Shown piece by piece: positions 32,021-40,056 of a DNA stretch of 43,040 nucleotides. Source of the stretch: Methylobacterium sp. J-077. Lineage in GTDB: Bacteria > Pseudomonadota > Alphaproteobacteria > Rhizobiales > Beijerinckiaceae. How positions within the stretch are numbered: the first letter of the stretch is position 1; each line of letters opens with the position of its first letter. A program made the position numbers and the translations under genes. The DNA lies in contig NZ_JAKSYJ010000105.1 in NCBI RefSeq assembly GCF_022829365.1, forward strand, positions 1-43,040, read 5' to 3'. The notes below the pieces were generated by a model. The model was given only the letters and a program-made list of their open reading frames with translations. It made no database searches and was not told where the DNA came from.

Positions 32021-33214
32021 GTGTCAGGTCCGCTCAACGGGATCCGTGTGCTGGAACTTGGCCAGCTCATCGCCGCACCCTTCGCCACCAAGCTCCTGGC
32101 CGAGTTCGGTGCCGAGGTGATCAAGGTCGAGACGCCCGAGGGCGGCGACCCCCTGCGCACCTGGCGCAAGATGCACGGCGACACCTCGCTGTGGTGGTAT
32201 CTGCAGTCGCGCAACAAGAAGTCGATCGCCGTCAATCTGAAGACGCCCGACGGGCTCGACATCGTCAAGCGCCTTGCCGCGAGCGCCGACGTCGTGGTCG
32301 AGAATTTTCGTCCCGGCGGCCTGGAGAAGCTGGGGCTCGGCTGGGACGTGCTCTCGTCCCTCAATCCCAACCTCACGATGGTCCGCATCTCCGGCTACGG
32401 CCAGACCGGGCCGTATCGCGACCGGCCGGGCTTCGGCGCCATCGGCGAGGCGATGGGCGGGTTGCGCTACACCACCGGCTCCCCGGACAGCCCCCCGGCC
32501 CGGGTCGGGGTCAGCATCGGCGACACCCTGGCCTCGCTCCACGGGGTGATCGGCGCGCTGATGTCGATCCTCAACGTCAAGGTGAACGGCGGCGCCGGGC
32601 AGGTGGTGGACGTCTCGCTGGTCGAGAGCGTGTTCAACGTCATGGAGAGCCTGGTCCCCGAATACGACCTGCTCGGCGAGATCCGCACCCGCACCGGCGG
32701 CGCGCTGCCCGGCATCACCCCGTCCAACACCTACCCAACCCAGGATGGCGGCTTCGTGGTGATCGCCGGCAACAGCGATCCGATCTTCCGCCGGCTGATG
32801 ACGGCCATCGGCCGCCCCGACCTCGCCGAGGACCCGCGGATGCGCTCGAATGACGGCCGCTCGCAGCACGCCGCCCTGCTCGACGGCGTGATCGGCGACT
32901 GGTCGAAGGCAAGGAGCGTCGACGACGCCCTGGCTGCCCTCGACGCCGCGGACGTGCCGGCGGGACGAATCTACTCGGTGGCCGACATCGTCGCCGATCC
33001 GCACTACCAGGCCCGCGACATGATCCTCGAGGCGGAGCTGCCCGGCGGCACCCAGGTGAAGATGCCCGGCATCGTGCCGAAGCTCTCGGGCACCCCCGGG
33101 GCGGTGCGCTGGCAGGGCCCGGCGCTCGGCGCCCATACCGACGCGGTGCTGGCCGATCTCGGCCTCGACGCGACCGCAATCCAGACGCTGCGCGATGCGG
33201 GAGCCGTGAAATGA
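32021..33214 (+). CDS. CaiB/BaiF family CoA-transferase
   Basis: A 397-aa class III CoA-transferase starting GTG at 32021. It moves CoA from a donor such as succinyl-CoA to a carboxylic acid in the cytoplasm. The catalytic Asp168 lies in VSIGDTLAS at the position of formyl-CoA transferase Asp169. Family segments GAEVIKVETPEGGDPLR (about 30-46), VVENFRPGG (about 92-100) and SGYGQTGPYRDRPGFG are present. Its stop overlaps the start of the HMG-CoA-lyase-like gene by ATGA, so the pair acts together: the acid is activated, then cleaved. Confidence 0.95.
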   Translation: MSGPLNGIRVLELGQLIAAPFATKLLAEFGAEVIKVETPEGGDPLRTWRKMHGDTSLWWYLQSRNKKSIAVNLKTPDGLDIVKRLAASADVVVENFRPGGLEKLGLGWDVLSSLNPNLTMVRISGYGQTGPYRDRPGFGAIGEAMGGLRYTTGSPDSPPARVGVSIGDTLASLHGVIGALMSILNVKVNGGAGQVVDVSLVESVFNVMESLVPEYDLLGEIRTRTGGALPGITPSNTYPTQDGGFVVIAGNSDPIFRRLMTAIGRPDLAEDPRMRSNDGRSQHAALLDGVIGDWSKARSVDDALAALDAADVPAGRIYSVADIVADPHYQARDMILEAELPGGTQVKMPGIVPKLSGTPGAVRWQGPALGAHTDAVLADLGLDATAIQTLRDAGAVK

Positions 33215-34134
33215 GCGACGCCACGATGCTGGTCCAAGAGGTCGCGCCGCGCGACGGCCTCCAGATCGAGGCGGCCTGGGTCGAGACCGCCGACAAGATC
33301 GCCCTGGTGGACGCGCTCTCGGATGCGGGCTTCTCCCGCATCGAGGTCTCATCCTTCGTCTCGCCGAAAGCCGTGCCGGCCCTGCGCGACGCCGCCGAGG
33401 TCTTTTCCGGGATCCGCCGCCGGCCCGGCACGGTCTACGTGGCCCTGGTCCCGAACCCGAAGGGCGCCGAGCGGGCGCTGGCGGCCGGGGTCGACGAGAT
33501 CAACCTCGTCGCCTCGGTGAGCGAGACCCACAACCGCGCCAATATGGGCATGAGCCCGGACGATTCGATCGCGGGGTTCTCCCGGATCATGGAGACCGTG
33601 AAGGGGGCGTCGGTCCTGACCAACGCCACGGTGGCGACCGCCTTCGGCTGCCCGTTCGAGGGCGACCAGCCGGTCGACAAGGTCGTCGCCCAGGTCGAGC
33701 GCTATCGCGCCCTCGGCGTCACCGGCGTGACGCTCGCCGACACAACCGGCATGGCCAACCCGCGCCAGGTCGAGCGGCTCGTCGCCCGCGTGCTCGACAT
33801 CGTTCCGGCCGAGCACCTGACGCTGCATTTCCACAACACCCGCGGCGTCGGCCTCGCCAACGTGCTGGCTGCCTGGCAGGCGGGGGCACGCCGCTTCGAT
33901 GCGGCGCTCGGCGGCCTCGGCGGCTGCCCGTTCGCGCCGGGCGCCACCGGCAACATCTGCACCGAGGATCTGGTCAGCATGGCCCACGAGATGGGCATCC
34001 GCACCGGCCTCGATCTGCCGGCGCTGATCGCCCTGTCCCGGGATCTGCCGCGGCTGGTCGGCCACGCGGTGCCCGGCCAGGTCGCCAAGGCCGGACGGCC
34101 CTGCGACCTGCACCCGGTCCCCCGGGCCGCCTGA
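33211..34134 (+). CDS. hydroxymethylglutaryl-CoA lyase-like protein
   Basis: A 307-aa TIM-barrel enzyme of the HMGL-like family. Visible are EVAPRDGLQIE with the catalytic Arg14 and metal-binding Asp15, the metal histidines in LTLHFHNTRG, and the GLGGCPFAPGATGN loop with the active-site cysteine. HMG-CoA lyase cuts 3-hydroxy-3-methylglutaryl-CoA to acetoacetate and acetyl-CoA. Relatives cut citramalyl-CoA or similar compounds, so the exact substrate is open. It is coupled to the CoA-transferase gene (ATGA overlap). Confidence 0.93.
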   Translation: MSDATMLVQEVAPRDGLQIEAAWVETADKIALVDALSDAGFSRIEVSSFVSPKAVPALRDAAEVFSGIRRRPGTVYVALVPNPKGAERALAAGVDEINLVASVSETHNRANMGMSPDDSIAGFSRIMETVKGASVLTNATVATAFGCPFEGDQPVDKVVAQVERYRALGVTGVTLADTTGMANPRQVERLVARVLDIVPAEHLTLHFHNTRGVGLANVLAAWQAGARRFDAALGGLGGCPFAPGATGNICTEDLVSMAHEMGIRTGLDLPALIALSRDLPRLVGHAVPGQVAKAGRPCDLHPVPRAA

Positions 34135-34150
34135 GCGAACGGCGGGCTTA

Positions 34151-34251
34151 GAGCATCATCCCGAAAGGTGGTTTCCGGCTTTCGGAAAAGTTGATGCCAA
34201 ATCAAAAGCCTAGAGCATCGTCTCGGTTCCGATTCCCGGGACGATGCTCTA
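34151..34251. repeat. dispersed palindromic repeat, two modules
   Basis: Module one, GCATCATCCCGAAAGG...GTTGATGC (34153-34197), matches the element at 15701-15740 with the centre reverse-complemented. Module two has 12-bp arms TAGAGCATCGTC (34211-34222) and GACGATGCTCTA (34240-34251). Confidence 0.7.
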
Positions 34252-34258
34252 GCCCGAT

Positions 34259-34306
34259 GCGTCAGGGGCTCCGCCCCCGAACCCCGCCAAAGGGCGAGCC
34301 CTTTGG
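34259..34306. repeat. palindromic repeat, reverse copy of the purF-downstream module
   Basis: Contains GGGGC-TCC-GCCCC and CCAAAGGGC-GAGCCCTTTGG with CCCCGCC between. The second part equals the first module at 6264-6300 read on the other strand. Confidence 0.65.
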
Positions 34307-34316
34307 AAACCTATGA

Positions 34317-34411
34317 CTCGAGACACCGCGTGAGGAAGCCGCCCATCTGAAGGCGGTCCCGCGCAGCTGCCCCCCGTCTTCGACGGGCGGACAAATCCAG
34401 GGAGGAACACG
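34317..34411 (+). other. structured 5' leader of the MFS gene
   Basis: Two predicted hairpins, CCGCC-CATCTGAA-GGCGG (34339-34356) and CCCGTC-TTC-GACGGG near 34373-34387, precede the GGGAGGA ribosome-binding site. The middle GGCGGTCCCGCGCAGCTG is vaguely like the core of cobalamin riboswitches, but the leader is far too short. A regulatory role is only a possibility. Confidence 0.25.
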
Positions 34412-35737
34412 ATGGCCATCGCGGTGACCGGCGCGCCTGCGCGCCCAGAGGACGTGACCGAGGCCGGGATCGTCCGGAAGGTGGCCTGGCGGCTGATGCC
34501 GCTGATCATGGTCTGCTACCTGTTCGCGTTCTTCGACCGGATCAACATCAGCTTCGCCAAGTTTCAGCTGCAGAGCGACCTCGGCTTCAGCAACGTCGCC
34601 TACGGCCTCGGCGCCAGCATGTTCGTGGTCGGCTACGTCATCTTCGAGGTGCCCTCGAACCTGTTCCTCTACCGGGTCGGCGCCCGCCGCTGGATCGCCC
34701 GGATCATGATCTCCTGGGGTATCGCCACGGCGCTGATGATCTTCATCCGTACCGAGTGGCACTTCTACGCCCTGCGCTTCCTCATCGGCGCCATGGAGGC
34801 GGGCTTTGCGCCCGGCATTCTGTACTACCTGACCCTGTGGTTCCCGGCCTCGCATCGCGGACGGATCACCTCGTTCCTGTTCGTCGCCTCGGCGTTCTCG
34901 GGCATCGTCGGGGCGCCCGTAGCCGGCCTGATCCTCGGCGGCCTCAACGGCGTCGCCGGGCTCGCCGGCTGGCAATGGCTGTTCCTGGCCGGTGGCCTGC
35001 CCTGCCTCGTGCTCGGTGTCCTGGTGCTGATGCGCCTCGACGACCGGATCTCCGATGCGCGCTGGCTCTCGGAGCCGGAGAAGGCGCTGCTGTCGGCCCG
35101 GATCGCCCACCACAACCGCGAGATCGGCGACCATTCGCTCCTCGGCGCGATCCGCCAGCCGGGCTTCCTGATGATCGGGCTGGTCTACTTCCTCCTCCAG
35201 ATCGGCTCCTACGGGCTGAACTTCTGGGGGCCGGACCTGATCAAGACCGCGAGCGGCAGCAGCGCCGCCTATGTCGGCTTCCTGACCGCGATTCCCTATA
35301 TCTGCGGGGCGATCAGCATGGTGGTGGTCGGGCGCCTGTCCGACGCTTCCGGCGAGCGGCCGAAATTCGTCGCCGGGCTGGCGATCGCCGCCGCCATCGG
35401 GTTCTTCACCGCCGGCCTGTTCGACCGGCAGATCGTGCCGCTGATGATCGCCCTGGCGCTGCTGGGAGCCGGTATCGTCGCCTCGATCCCGACCTTTTGG
35501 ACCCTGCCGGCCAAGCTCGTCACCGGCGTCGGCGCGGCCGGCGGCATCGCGCTGATCAACACGCTGGGCCAGCTCGGCGGCATCGTCAGCCCGGTGATGG
35601 TCGGCTGGGTCAAGGACCTGACCGGATCCACGACGCCGGCCCTCTACGTCATCGGGTCGCTCTGCCTGGTGGCGGCCGCCTTGCTGCTGTTCGCCATGCC
35701 GGCGAGCCTGCGCCGGAGCGACCGCGGTCCTGAATAG
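34412..35737 (+). CDS. MFS transporter, ACS (anion:cation symporter) family
   Basis: A 441-aa secondary transporter with 12 predicted helices and the ACS-family marks: YLFAFFDRINISFAK near residue 36 and GAMEAGFAPGILYYLTLWFP near 135. Members import tartrate, 4-hydroxyphenylacetate, glucarate and other organic anions. A GGGAGGA stands 7 bp before the ATG. It lies downstream of the CoA-transferase/lyase genes after a repeat-filled gap, so it may supply their substrate, but it could be a separate transcription unit. Confidence 0.93.
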   Translation: MAIAVTGAPARPEDVTEAGIVRKVAWRLMPLIMVCYLFAFFDRINISFAKFQLQSDLGFSNVAYGLGASMFVVGYVIFEVPSNLFLYRVGARRWIARIMISWGIATALMIFIRTEWHFYALRFLIGAMEAGFAPGILYYLTLWFPASHRGRITSFLFVASAFSGIVGAPVAGLILGGLNGVAGLAGWQWLFLAGGLPCLVLGVLVLMRLDDRISDARWLSEPEKALLSARIAHHNREIGDHSLLGAIRQPGFLMIGLVYFLLQIGSYGLNFWGPDLIKTASGSSAAYVGFLTAIPYICGAISMVVVGRLSDASGERPKFVAGLAIAAAIGFFTAGLFDRQIVPLMIALALLGAGIVASIPTFWTLPAKLVTGVGAAGGIALINTLGQLGGIVSPVMVGWVKDLTGSTTPALYVIGSLCLVAAALLLFAMPASLRRSDRGPE

Positions 35738-35753
35738 ATGCGGCGGCGAACCG

Positions 35754-36713
35754 CTACCGGGTGCCCAAGCCGACGGCGTACCGGAAATCGCTGGGTGTCA
35801 GGCCGAAGCGGTCCTTGAAGCGGCGCGTGAAGGAAACCCGGCTGCCGAAACCGCAACGGCCAGCCAGGGTGCCGATCGTCACGTGGGCGCAGGCCGGGTC
35901 GGCCAGGCGGTCGGCCGCGACCTCCAGCCGCCGCCGCCAGATCCAGTCGAAGACGTGCTGGCCGCGTTCGTGGAACAGCTCCTGCAGCCGGCGCGACGAG
36001 ACGCCGACCGCCGCCGCGAGCTGGCACGGGTCGAGGGTCGGGTCGCTCAGATTCGCCTCGACATGCGCCTTGGCCCGCTGGACCACGACGGACCCGCTGA
36101 GCGGCAGGGGCACGTCCTTGGCCATCCGCTCGGCGATGCTGGCGACGATCAGGTCCACGCCGATCGCCCCCATGCGGGCGACCGTCGCGGGGTCGAGCCT
36201 GTGATGCATGCGGCTCAGCTCCTCGAAGAAGCTCATCGCCAGGGTCACGGTGGCCAGTTCCGCCCCCACGGTCAGGGCCGCGTAGCCTCGGGCCGGGCCG
36301 AGCACGCTCTCCAGCCGGTCGCGCGGCATTTTCAGGTACAGCGACCGATTGCCTGGGCTCGTCGTCATCACCGTCGGCTGGTGTTCGATCACCACCAGGT
36401 CGCCCTGACGTTGGGTCGTTGCCCGATCGCGCTGGTGGACCTTCATCATGCCGGCGAGCGTGAAGCCCACACTGATGCAGCCCTCGTCACCCAGACGGCG
36501 GATGGCACTGGGCGTCGCCTCGGTGCGCAGGGGGCCCTCCGAGAGCCGGGTCATCGTGAGGGGACCCAGCGTGGCGATCTCCCACTTGCCTTCGAAGGGC
36601 GCCGCGTCGAGTTGCTCCTGCTCGAGCGGCAGGCGTTGCTCTTCGAGCAGCTCCTGCCACCGCACAAATCTCGACTTGATAGGAAGATTATCGGTAGAAA
36701 ACAATAATTTCAC
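35754..36713 (-). CDS. AraC family transcriptional regulator (copy A)
   Basis: A 319-aa protein with an N-terminal AraC-binding-like domain (about residues 1-190) and a C-terminal double-HTH AraC domain (about 220-319): ELFHERGQHVFDWIWRRRLE in the first HTH region and CGFGSRVSFTRRFKDRFGLTP in the second. It is closely related in layout and length to the two genes at 37093 and 38090. It converges with the MFS gene, 16 bp apart. A repeated ACTATGGTTC lies immediately upstream. Confidence 0.93.
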   Translation of the reverse strand: MKLLFSTDNLPIKSRFVRWQELLEEQRLPLEQEQLDAAPFEGKWEIATLGPLTMTRLSEGPLRTEATPSAIRRLGDEGCISVGFTLAGMMKVHQRDRATTQRQGDLVVIEHQPTVMTTSPGNRSLYLKMPRDRLESVLGPARGYAALTVGAELATVTLAMSFFEELSRMHHRLDPATVARMGAIGVDLIVASIAERMAKDVPLPLSGSVVVQRAKAHVEANLSDPTLDPCQLAAAVGVSSRRLQELFHERGQHVFDWIWRRRLEVAADRLADPACAHVTIGTLAGRCGFGSRVSFTRRFKDRFGLTPSDFRYAVGLGTR

Positions 36714-37092
36714 AACTATGGTTCCATTTTCACCGATCGATCTTGCGAAATGAATTTGCGATGCGCTTTCGCACTATGGTTCTAGCACCTCGATTGTTTA
36801 TGGAAAGCTTTTTGAACAAAAACCGAATATTGACCCAGCGATGTCCTGCGTCTATCCAAATGTTGCTGCGGCTGTATATCAAAAATGCGCTCGCCTGTGC
36901 AAATAGGGTGCCCTGTCGTACCCGCGGCTCGGTGTCTCGCGGGCGGGGCGTCCCGGGCCGGCCTTGGCTCGGCTTGGGATGGACGCCGTCGGGGCGGTCG
37001 CGCAGCATCGGGTGTCTTATCGCGTCGCCGTTGGGATTTCGTCGGGCCTCTCTGCGCCATCACCGGCTTTGCCGCGGCCGGACCGTAGCCCC
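36714..37092. promoter_or_regulatory. AT-rich gap between AraC copies A and B
   Basis: 379 bp. The first 180 bp are AT-rich and hold a 10-bp direct repeat ACTATGGTTC (36715-36724 and 36773-36782), a candidate operator for gene A. The rest is ordinary GC-rich DNA in which I see no gene. Confidence 0.4.
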
Positions 37093-38052
37093 CTACGCGG
37101 TGCTCAAAAGGGCGGCGTGTCGGTATTCGCTGGGCGGCATACCGTAGCGATCCTTGAATCGGCGGGAGAAATGCGCCTGGGTGGCGAAGCCGCAGCCATA
37201 GGCCACGGCGCCGATCTGCACATGGGCACCGCTCGGGTCTGCCAGCCGTTTGGCGGCCGCCTGAAGCCGGCGCTGCCAGATCCAGTCGGAGATGGGCTGG
37301 CCGCGCTCGTGGAACAGCTCCTGCAGCCGGCGCAGCGACACGCCGACCGCGGCCGCGAGCTGCGGCGGGTCGAGGGTCGGGTCGCCGAGATTGGCCTCGA
37401 CGAATGCCTTGGCCCGCTGGACCACGACGGTGCCGTGCAAAGGCTGCGGCACATCCCTGGCCATCCGCTCGGCGATGCAGGCCACGATCAGGTCGACGCC
37501 GATCGTCGACATCCGCTCCGCCGCGTCGGGGTCGAGCCGGTGGCGCACCTGGATCAGCTCGCGGAAGAAGGTCGAGGCCAAGCTGCTCGAAGGCAGCTCC
37601 GCTCCCATCGATAGCGCCGTATAGAACCGGGTCGGACCGAGCATGCTCTCCAGGCGCTCGCGCGGCAGTTCCAGGAACAGGGACTGGCTGCCCGGGCCCG
37701 TCGTCACCACGGCCGGCCGATGATCGAGCACCACGATGTCGCCTGGCTTCTGCACCGAATCCCGGCCGTCCTGAAGGCAGGACGACGTGCCGGCGAGCTT
37801 GAACAGCACGACGGCCATGCCGGCCCTGTCGTGCTGGCGCGCGGCCTGGGGCGTCGTCTCGCTGCGCAGGGCGCCCTGCGAGACGCGGCTCATGTTGAGA
37901 GAGCCGACCTGTGCGACCTCCATCTTGCCGGCGAACGGCCTGTCGTCCAGCCGCTCCATCTTGATCGGCACGAGCCGTTCGAACAGCACCTCGCGCCAGA
38001 TCTTGAAACTGTTCTTCGGGTGGAGGCCGTCGGTCGAAAAAACGGGTTGCAC
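37093..38052 (-). CDS. AraC family transcriptional regulator (copy B)
   Basis: From GTG 38052 (VQPVFSTDGLHP) the product is 319 aa, exactly the length of its neighbours, which fixes the start over the much longer open frame to 38400. It has an N-terminal ligand-binding-like domain with LFLELPRERLESMLGP near residue 125. The C-terminal AraC HTHs include ELFHERGQPISDWIWQRRLQ and CGFATQAHFSRRFKDRYG. It is more similar to copy C than to copy A in the HTH region. It lies 37 bp from copy C, so B and C are probably co-transcribed. Confidence 0.93.
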   Translation of the reverse strand: MQPVFSTDGLHPKNSFKIWREVLFERLVPIKMERLDDRPFAGKMEVAQVGSLNMSRVSQGALRSETTPQAARQHDRAGMAVVLFKLAGTSSCLQDGRDSVQKPGDIVVLDHRPAVVTTGPGSQSLFLELPRERLESMLGPTRFYTALSMGAELPSSSLASTFFRELIQVRHRLDPDAAERMSTIGVDLIVACIAERMARDVPQPLHGTVVVQRAKAFVEANLGDPTLDPPQLAAAVGVSLRRLQELFHERGQPISDWIWQRRLQAAAKRLADPSGAHVQIGAVAYGCGFATQAHFSRRFKDRYGMPPSEYRHAALLSTA

Positions 38053-38089
38053 GGTCCTGTTTCCTGGCGATGCCGGGTGGAGCGGTGGC

Positions 38090-39049
38090 CTATGGGGTGC
38101 TCCCAAGCGCTGCGTGGCGATACTCGCGGGGCGTGCTGCCGTGGCGCTCTTTGAAGCGGCGGGAGAAATGGGCCTGGCTGGCGAAGCCGCAGTCGAAGGC
38201 CAGGGTGCCGATCGGCAGGTGGGCGCAGGCGGGGTCAGCCAGGCGCTTGGTCGCACGCTCCAGCCGGCGCTGCCAGATCCAGTCGGAGATGTGCTGGCCG
38301 CGCTCGTGGAACAATTCCTGGAGCCGGCGCAGCGAGACACCCACAGCCGCGGCGAGCTGGGGCGGATCGAGGGTCGGGTCGCCAAGATGGGCGTCGACAT
38401 GCGCCTTGGCGCGCTGGACCACGACGGTGCCGTGGAGTGGCCGTGGGATTTCTTGAGCCAGCCGCTCCGCGATGCTGGCCACGATCAGGTCCACGCCGAC
38501 CGAGGCCATGCGGGCGGCCGAATCGGGGTCGAGTCGGGCGCGCAGGCCGACCAGATCGTGGAAGAACTTGACGGTCAGCGCGGTGGAGGCGACATCCGAG
38601 CCCATCGTCATGGCCGTATAGAGCCGGGCGGAGCCGAGCGCGCTCTCGAGCCGCTCCCGGGGCAGCTCCAGGAAGAGGGACTGGCTGCCCGTGCTCGATT
38701 CGTGCGCGGCCGGGCGATGATCGATCACCACGATGTCGCCGCGCCGCTGGACCGAGCTTCGGTCATCCTGGCTGCGCATCGATACGCCCGCGAGCTTGAA
38801 GATCACGACGACGGTGCCGTCCTTGCCGTTGCGCTGGATCAACCCGCGCGTCGCCTCGCTGCGCATGGCGCCGTGCGCGACGCGGGTCAGCAGGAGCGGG
38901 CCGACGCGGGCCGCCTCCAGCGTGGCAGCGAACGGGCCGTCATCGAGGCGCGCCTGCTCAAGCGGCACGCCCCGGCCGACCAGCGTCTCCCGCCACCGCC
39001 GAAAGCTCTGCAATGGGTTGAGGCCCTGGGTCGAAAACAGTGCTTCCAT
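38090..39049 (-). CDS. AraC family transcriptional regulator (copy C)
   Basis: A 319-aa protein (ATG 39049, MEALFSTQGLNPLQSF) with the same domain order as copies A and B. It has LFLELPRERLESALGS near residue 125, the linker HGTVVVQRAKAHVDAHL near 205, and HTHs with ELFHERGQHISDWIWQRRLE and CGFASQAHFSRRFKERHG. Upstream, 39149-39178 holds an inverted repeat CCTCAAG/CTTGAGG with a 16-bp spacer, which may be an operator for this gene or the divergent MucR-like gene. Confidence 0.93.
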   Translation of the reverse strand: MEALFSTQGLNPLQSFRRWRETLVGRGVPLEQARLDDGPFAATLEAARVGPLLLTRVAHGAMRSEATRGLIQRNGKDGTVVVIFKLAGVSMRSQDDRSSVQRRGDIVVIDHRPAAHESSTGSQSLFLELPRERLESALGSARLYTAMTMGSDVASTALTVKFFHDLVGLRARLDPDSAARMASVGVDLIVASIAERLAQEIPRPLHGTVVVQRAKAHVDAHLGDPTLDPPQLAAAVGVSLRRLQELFHERGQHISDWIWQRRLERATKRLADPACAHLPIGTLAFDCGFASQAHFSRRFKERHGSTPREYRHAALGSTP

Positions 39050-39300
39050 AAGTAAGTTTTTTTGTCGACCGGCATTCCGCGCGACGAGGACAAGGGATCC
39101 GCGTCTTCAGACAAGCGCTGCCGGACACATATTGTATATTGTTTCCAGCCTCAAGAGATGCATTAGAGCAACTTGAGGTTTTCGTGGCAACTCACCCTTG
39201 GCGGGATATCCTGCGGCCATCGATCACTGGGGCGGACCTTCGGGCCGTCGATCGACCGCCAGGGGTATTCGTAACGAAATAATGAACAGCGATATCAGAA

Positions 39301-39714
39301 ATGATCAACCAATCCGAACCCCGCTCGTCCTTCCTGCTTGAGAAAGTCGGCGCGATCGTTGCCGCCTACGTGTCGCGGAACCCCGTGGGGGCGGGGGAAC
39401 TGCCGGTGCTGATCGACCAAGTTCACGCGGCGATCGCCGTGCTTCAGAAGCATCCGGCCGGCTCGGCCGCGTCCTGGACCGGCCCGGCTGCCGTGCAGAT
39501 CGACGCTTCGATCGGCCAGGACGGCCTGGTCAGCTTCATCGACGGCCGGTCGTACAAGACGCTCAAGCGCCACCTGACCGCCCATGGCCTGACGCCCGAG
39601 CGCTACCGCGCCAAGTTCGGCCTGCCGGCCGACTACCCGATGGTCGCGCCCGGCTACGCCAAGCGGCGCTCCGAAATCGCCCGCGCGATCCAGCTCGGCC
39701 TTCAGGCGGATTGA
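39301..39714 (+). CDS. MucR/Ros family regulator lacking zinc cysteines
   Basis: A 137-aa protein with the Ros/MucR DNA-binding core RSYKTLKRHLTAHGLTPERY followed by FGLPADYPMVAPGYAKRRSE, hallmarks of the family. The usual zinc ligands are changed: the two cysteines are Ser and Asp (in SFIDG), and the last histidine is Gly (HG instead of HH), while the first His is kept. Zinc-free Ros homologues that fold without metal are known in Mesorhizobium. It is divergent from AraC copy C. No strong ribosome-binding site is seen upstream of the ATG. Confidence 0.9.
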   Translation: MINQSEPRSSFLLEKVGAIVAAYVSRNPVGAGELPVLIDQVHAAIAVLQKHPAGSAASWTGPAAVQIDASIGQDGLVSFIDGRSYKTLKRHLTAHGLTPERYRAKFGLPADYPMVAPGYAKRRSEIARAIQLGLQAD

Positions 39715-39717
39715 GCG

Positions 39718-39957
39718 ATGACGCGCGCCATGACCCAGCCGGTTCACGGGCACCCCGAGGCGGATCGCTCCGCGGCGATGCTGGAACGCATCGCCGACAC
39801 GCTCCGCCTGCCGGTCGCCGCGTTCTTCTCGAACGAGCCCGAGCCGGGCGAGACCGTCGTTCAGGCGGCGGATCTCGTGACGGCCTTCATGGCGATCGAG
39901 ACCGTTGCCGCGCGCCGTACCTGCCTGGCCTTCGTGCGCGCCATGACGCGCCCGTGA
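39718..39957 (+). CDS. small protein resembling the C-terminal part of an XRE regulator without HTH
   Basis: A 79-aa protein (ATG 39718; second ATG 39730) starting 3 bp after the MucR-like stop, so co-translated. MLERIADTLRLPVAAFF followed by a linker and VTAFMAIETVAARRTCLAFV matches the order seen after the HTH in alphaproteobacterial XRE-family regulators. That is an L-RIA-L-VP-FF helix end and then an AF-xI-xxR helix. No HTH is present. It may be a free dimerisation/effector domain or a remnant. Confidence 0.6.
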   Translation: MTRAMTQPVHGHPEADRSAAMLERIADTLRLPVAAFFSNEPEPGETVVQAADLVTAFMAIETVAARRTCLAFVRAMTRP

Positions 39958-39988
39958 GGTGATCGGGAGGCCGCTCCGTCAACGAACA

Positions 39989-40019
39989 AGGCCGTTTCCG
40001 CCGATCACGGAAACGGCCT
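39989..40019. terminator. bidirectional terminator hairpin
   Basis: Perfect 12-bp arms AGGCCGTTTCCG (39989-40000) and CGGAAACGGCCT (40008-40019) with a 7-base loop. It lies between convergent transcription units: 32 bp after the small-protein stop and 38 bp after the phosphate-transporter stop. Confidence 0.7.
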
Positions 40020-40056
40020 GTCCGTCCGGACACCGGCCCTCGGAAATGCTGCCGCG

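Noticed and set aside
34317..34411. Cobalamin riboswitch upstream of the MFS gene
   Set aside because: Only a short stretch is vaguely similar. The conserved core and length of about 200 nt are missing because repeats fill the upstream DNA.
36730..37008. Minus-strand open frame between AraC copies A and B
   Set aside because: Composition changes from GC-rich to AT-rich within it, and there is no ribosome-binding site or recognisable domain.
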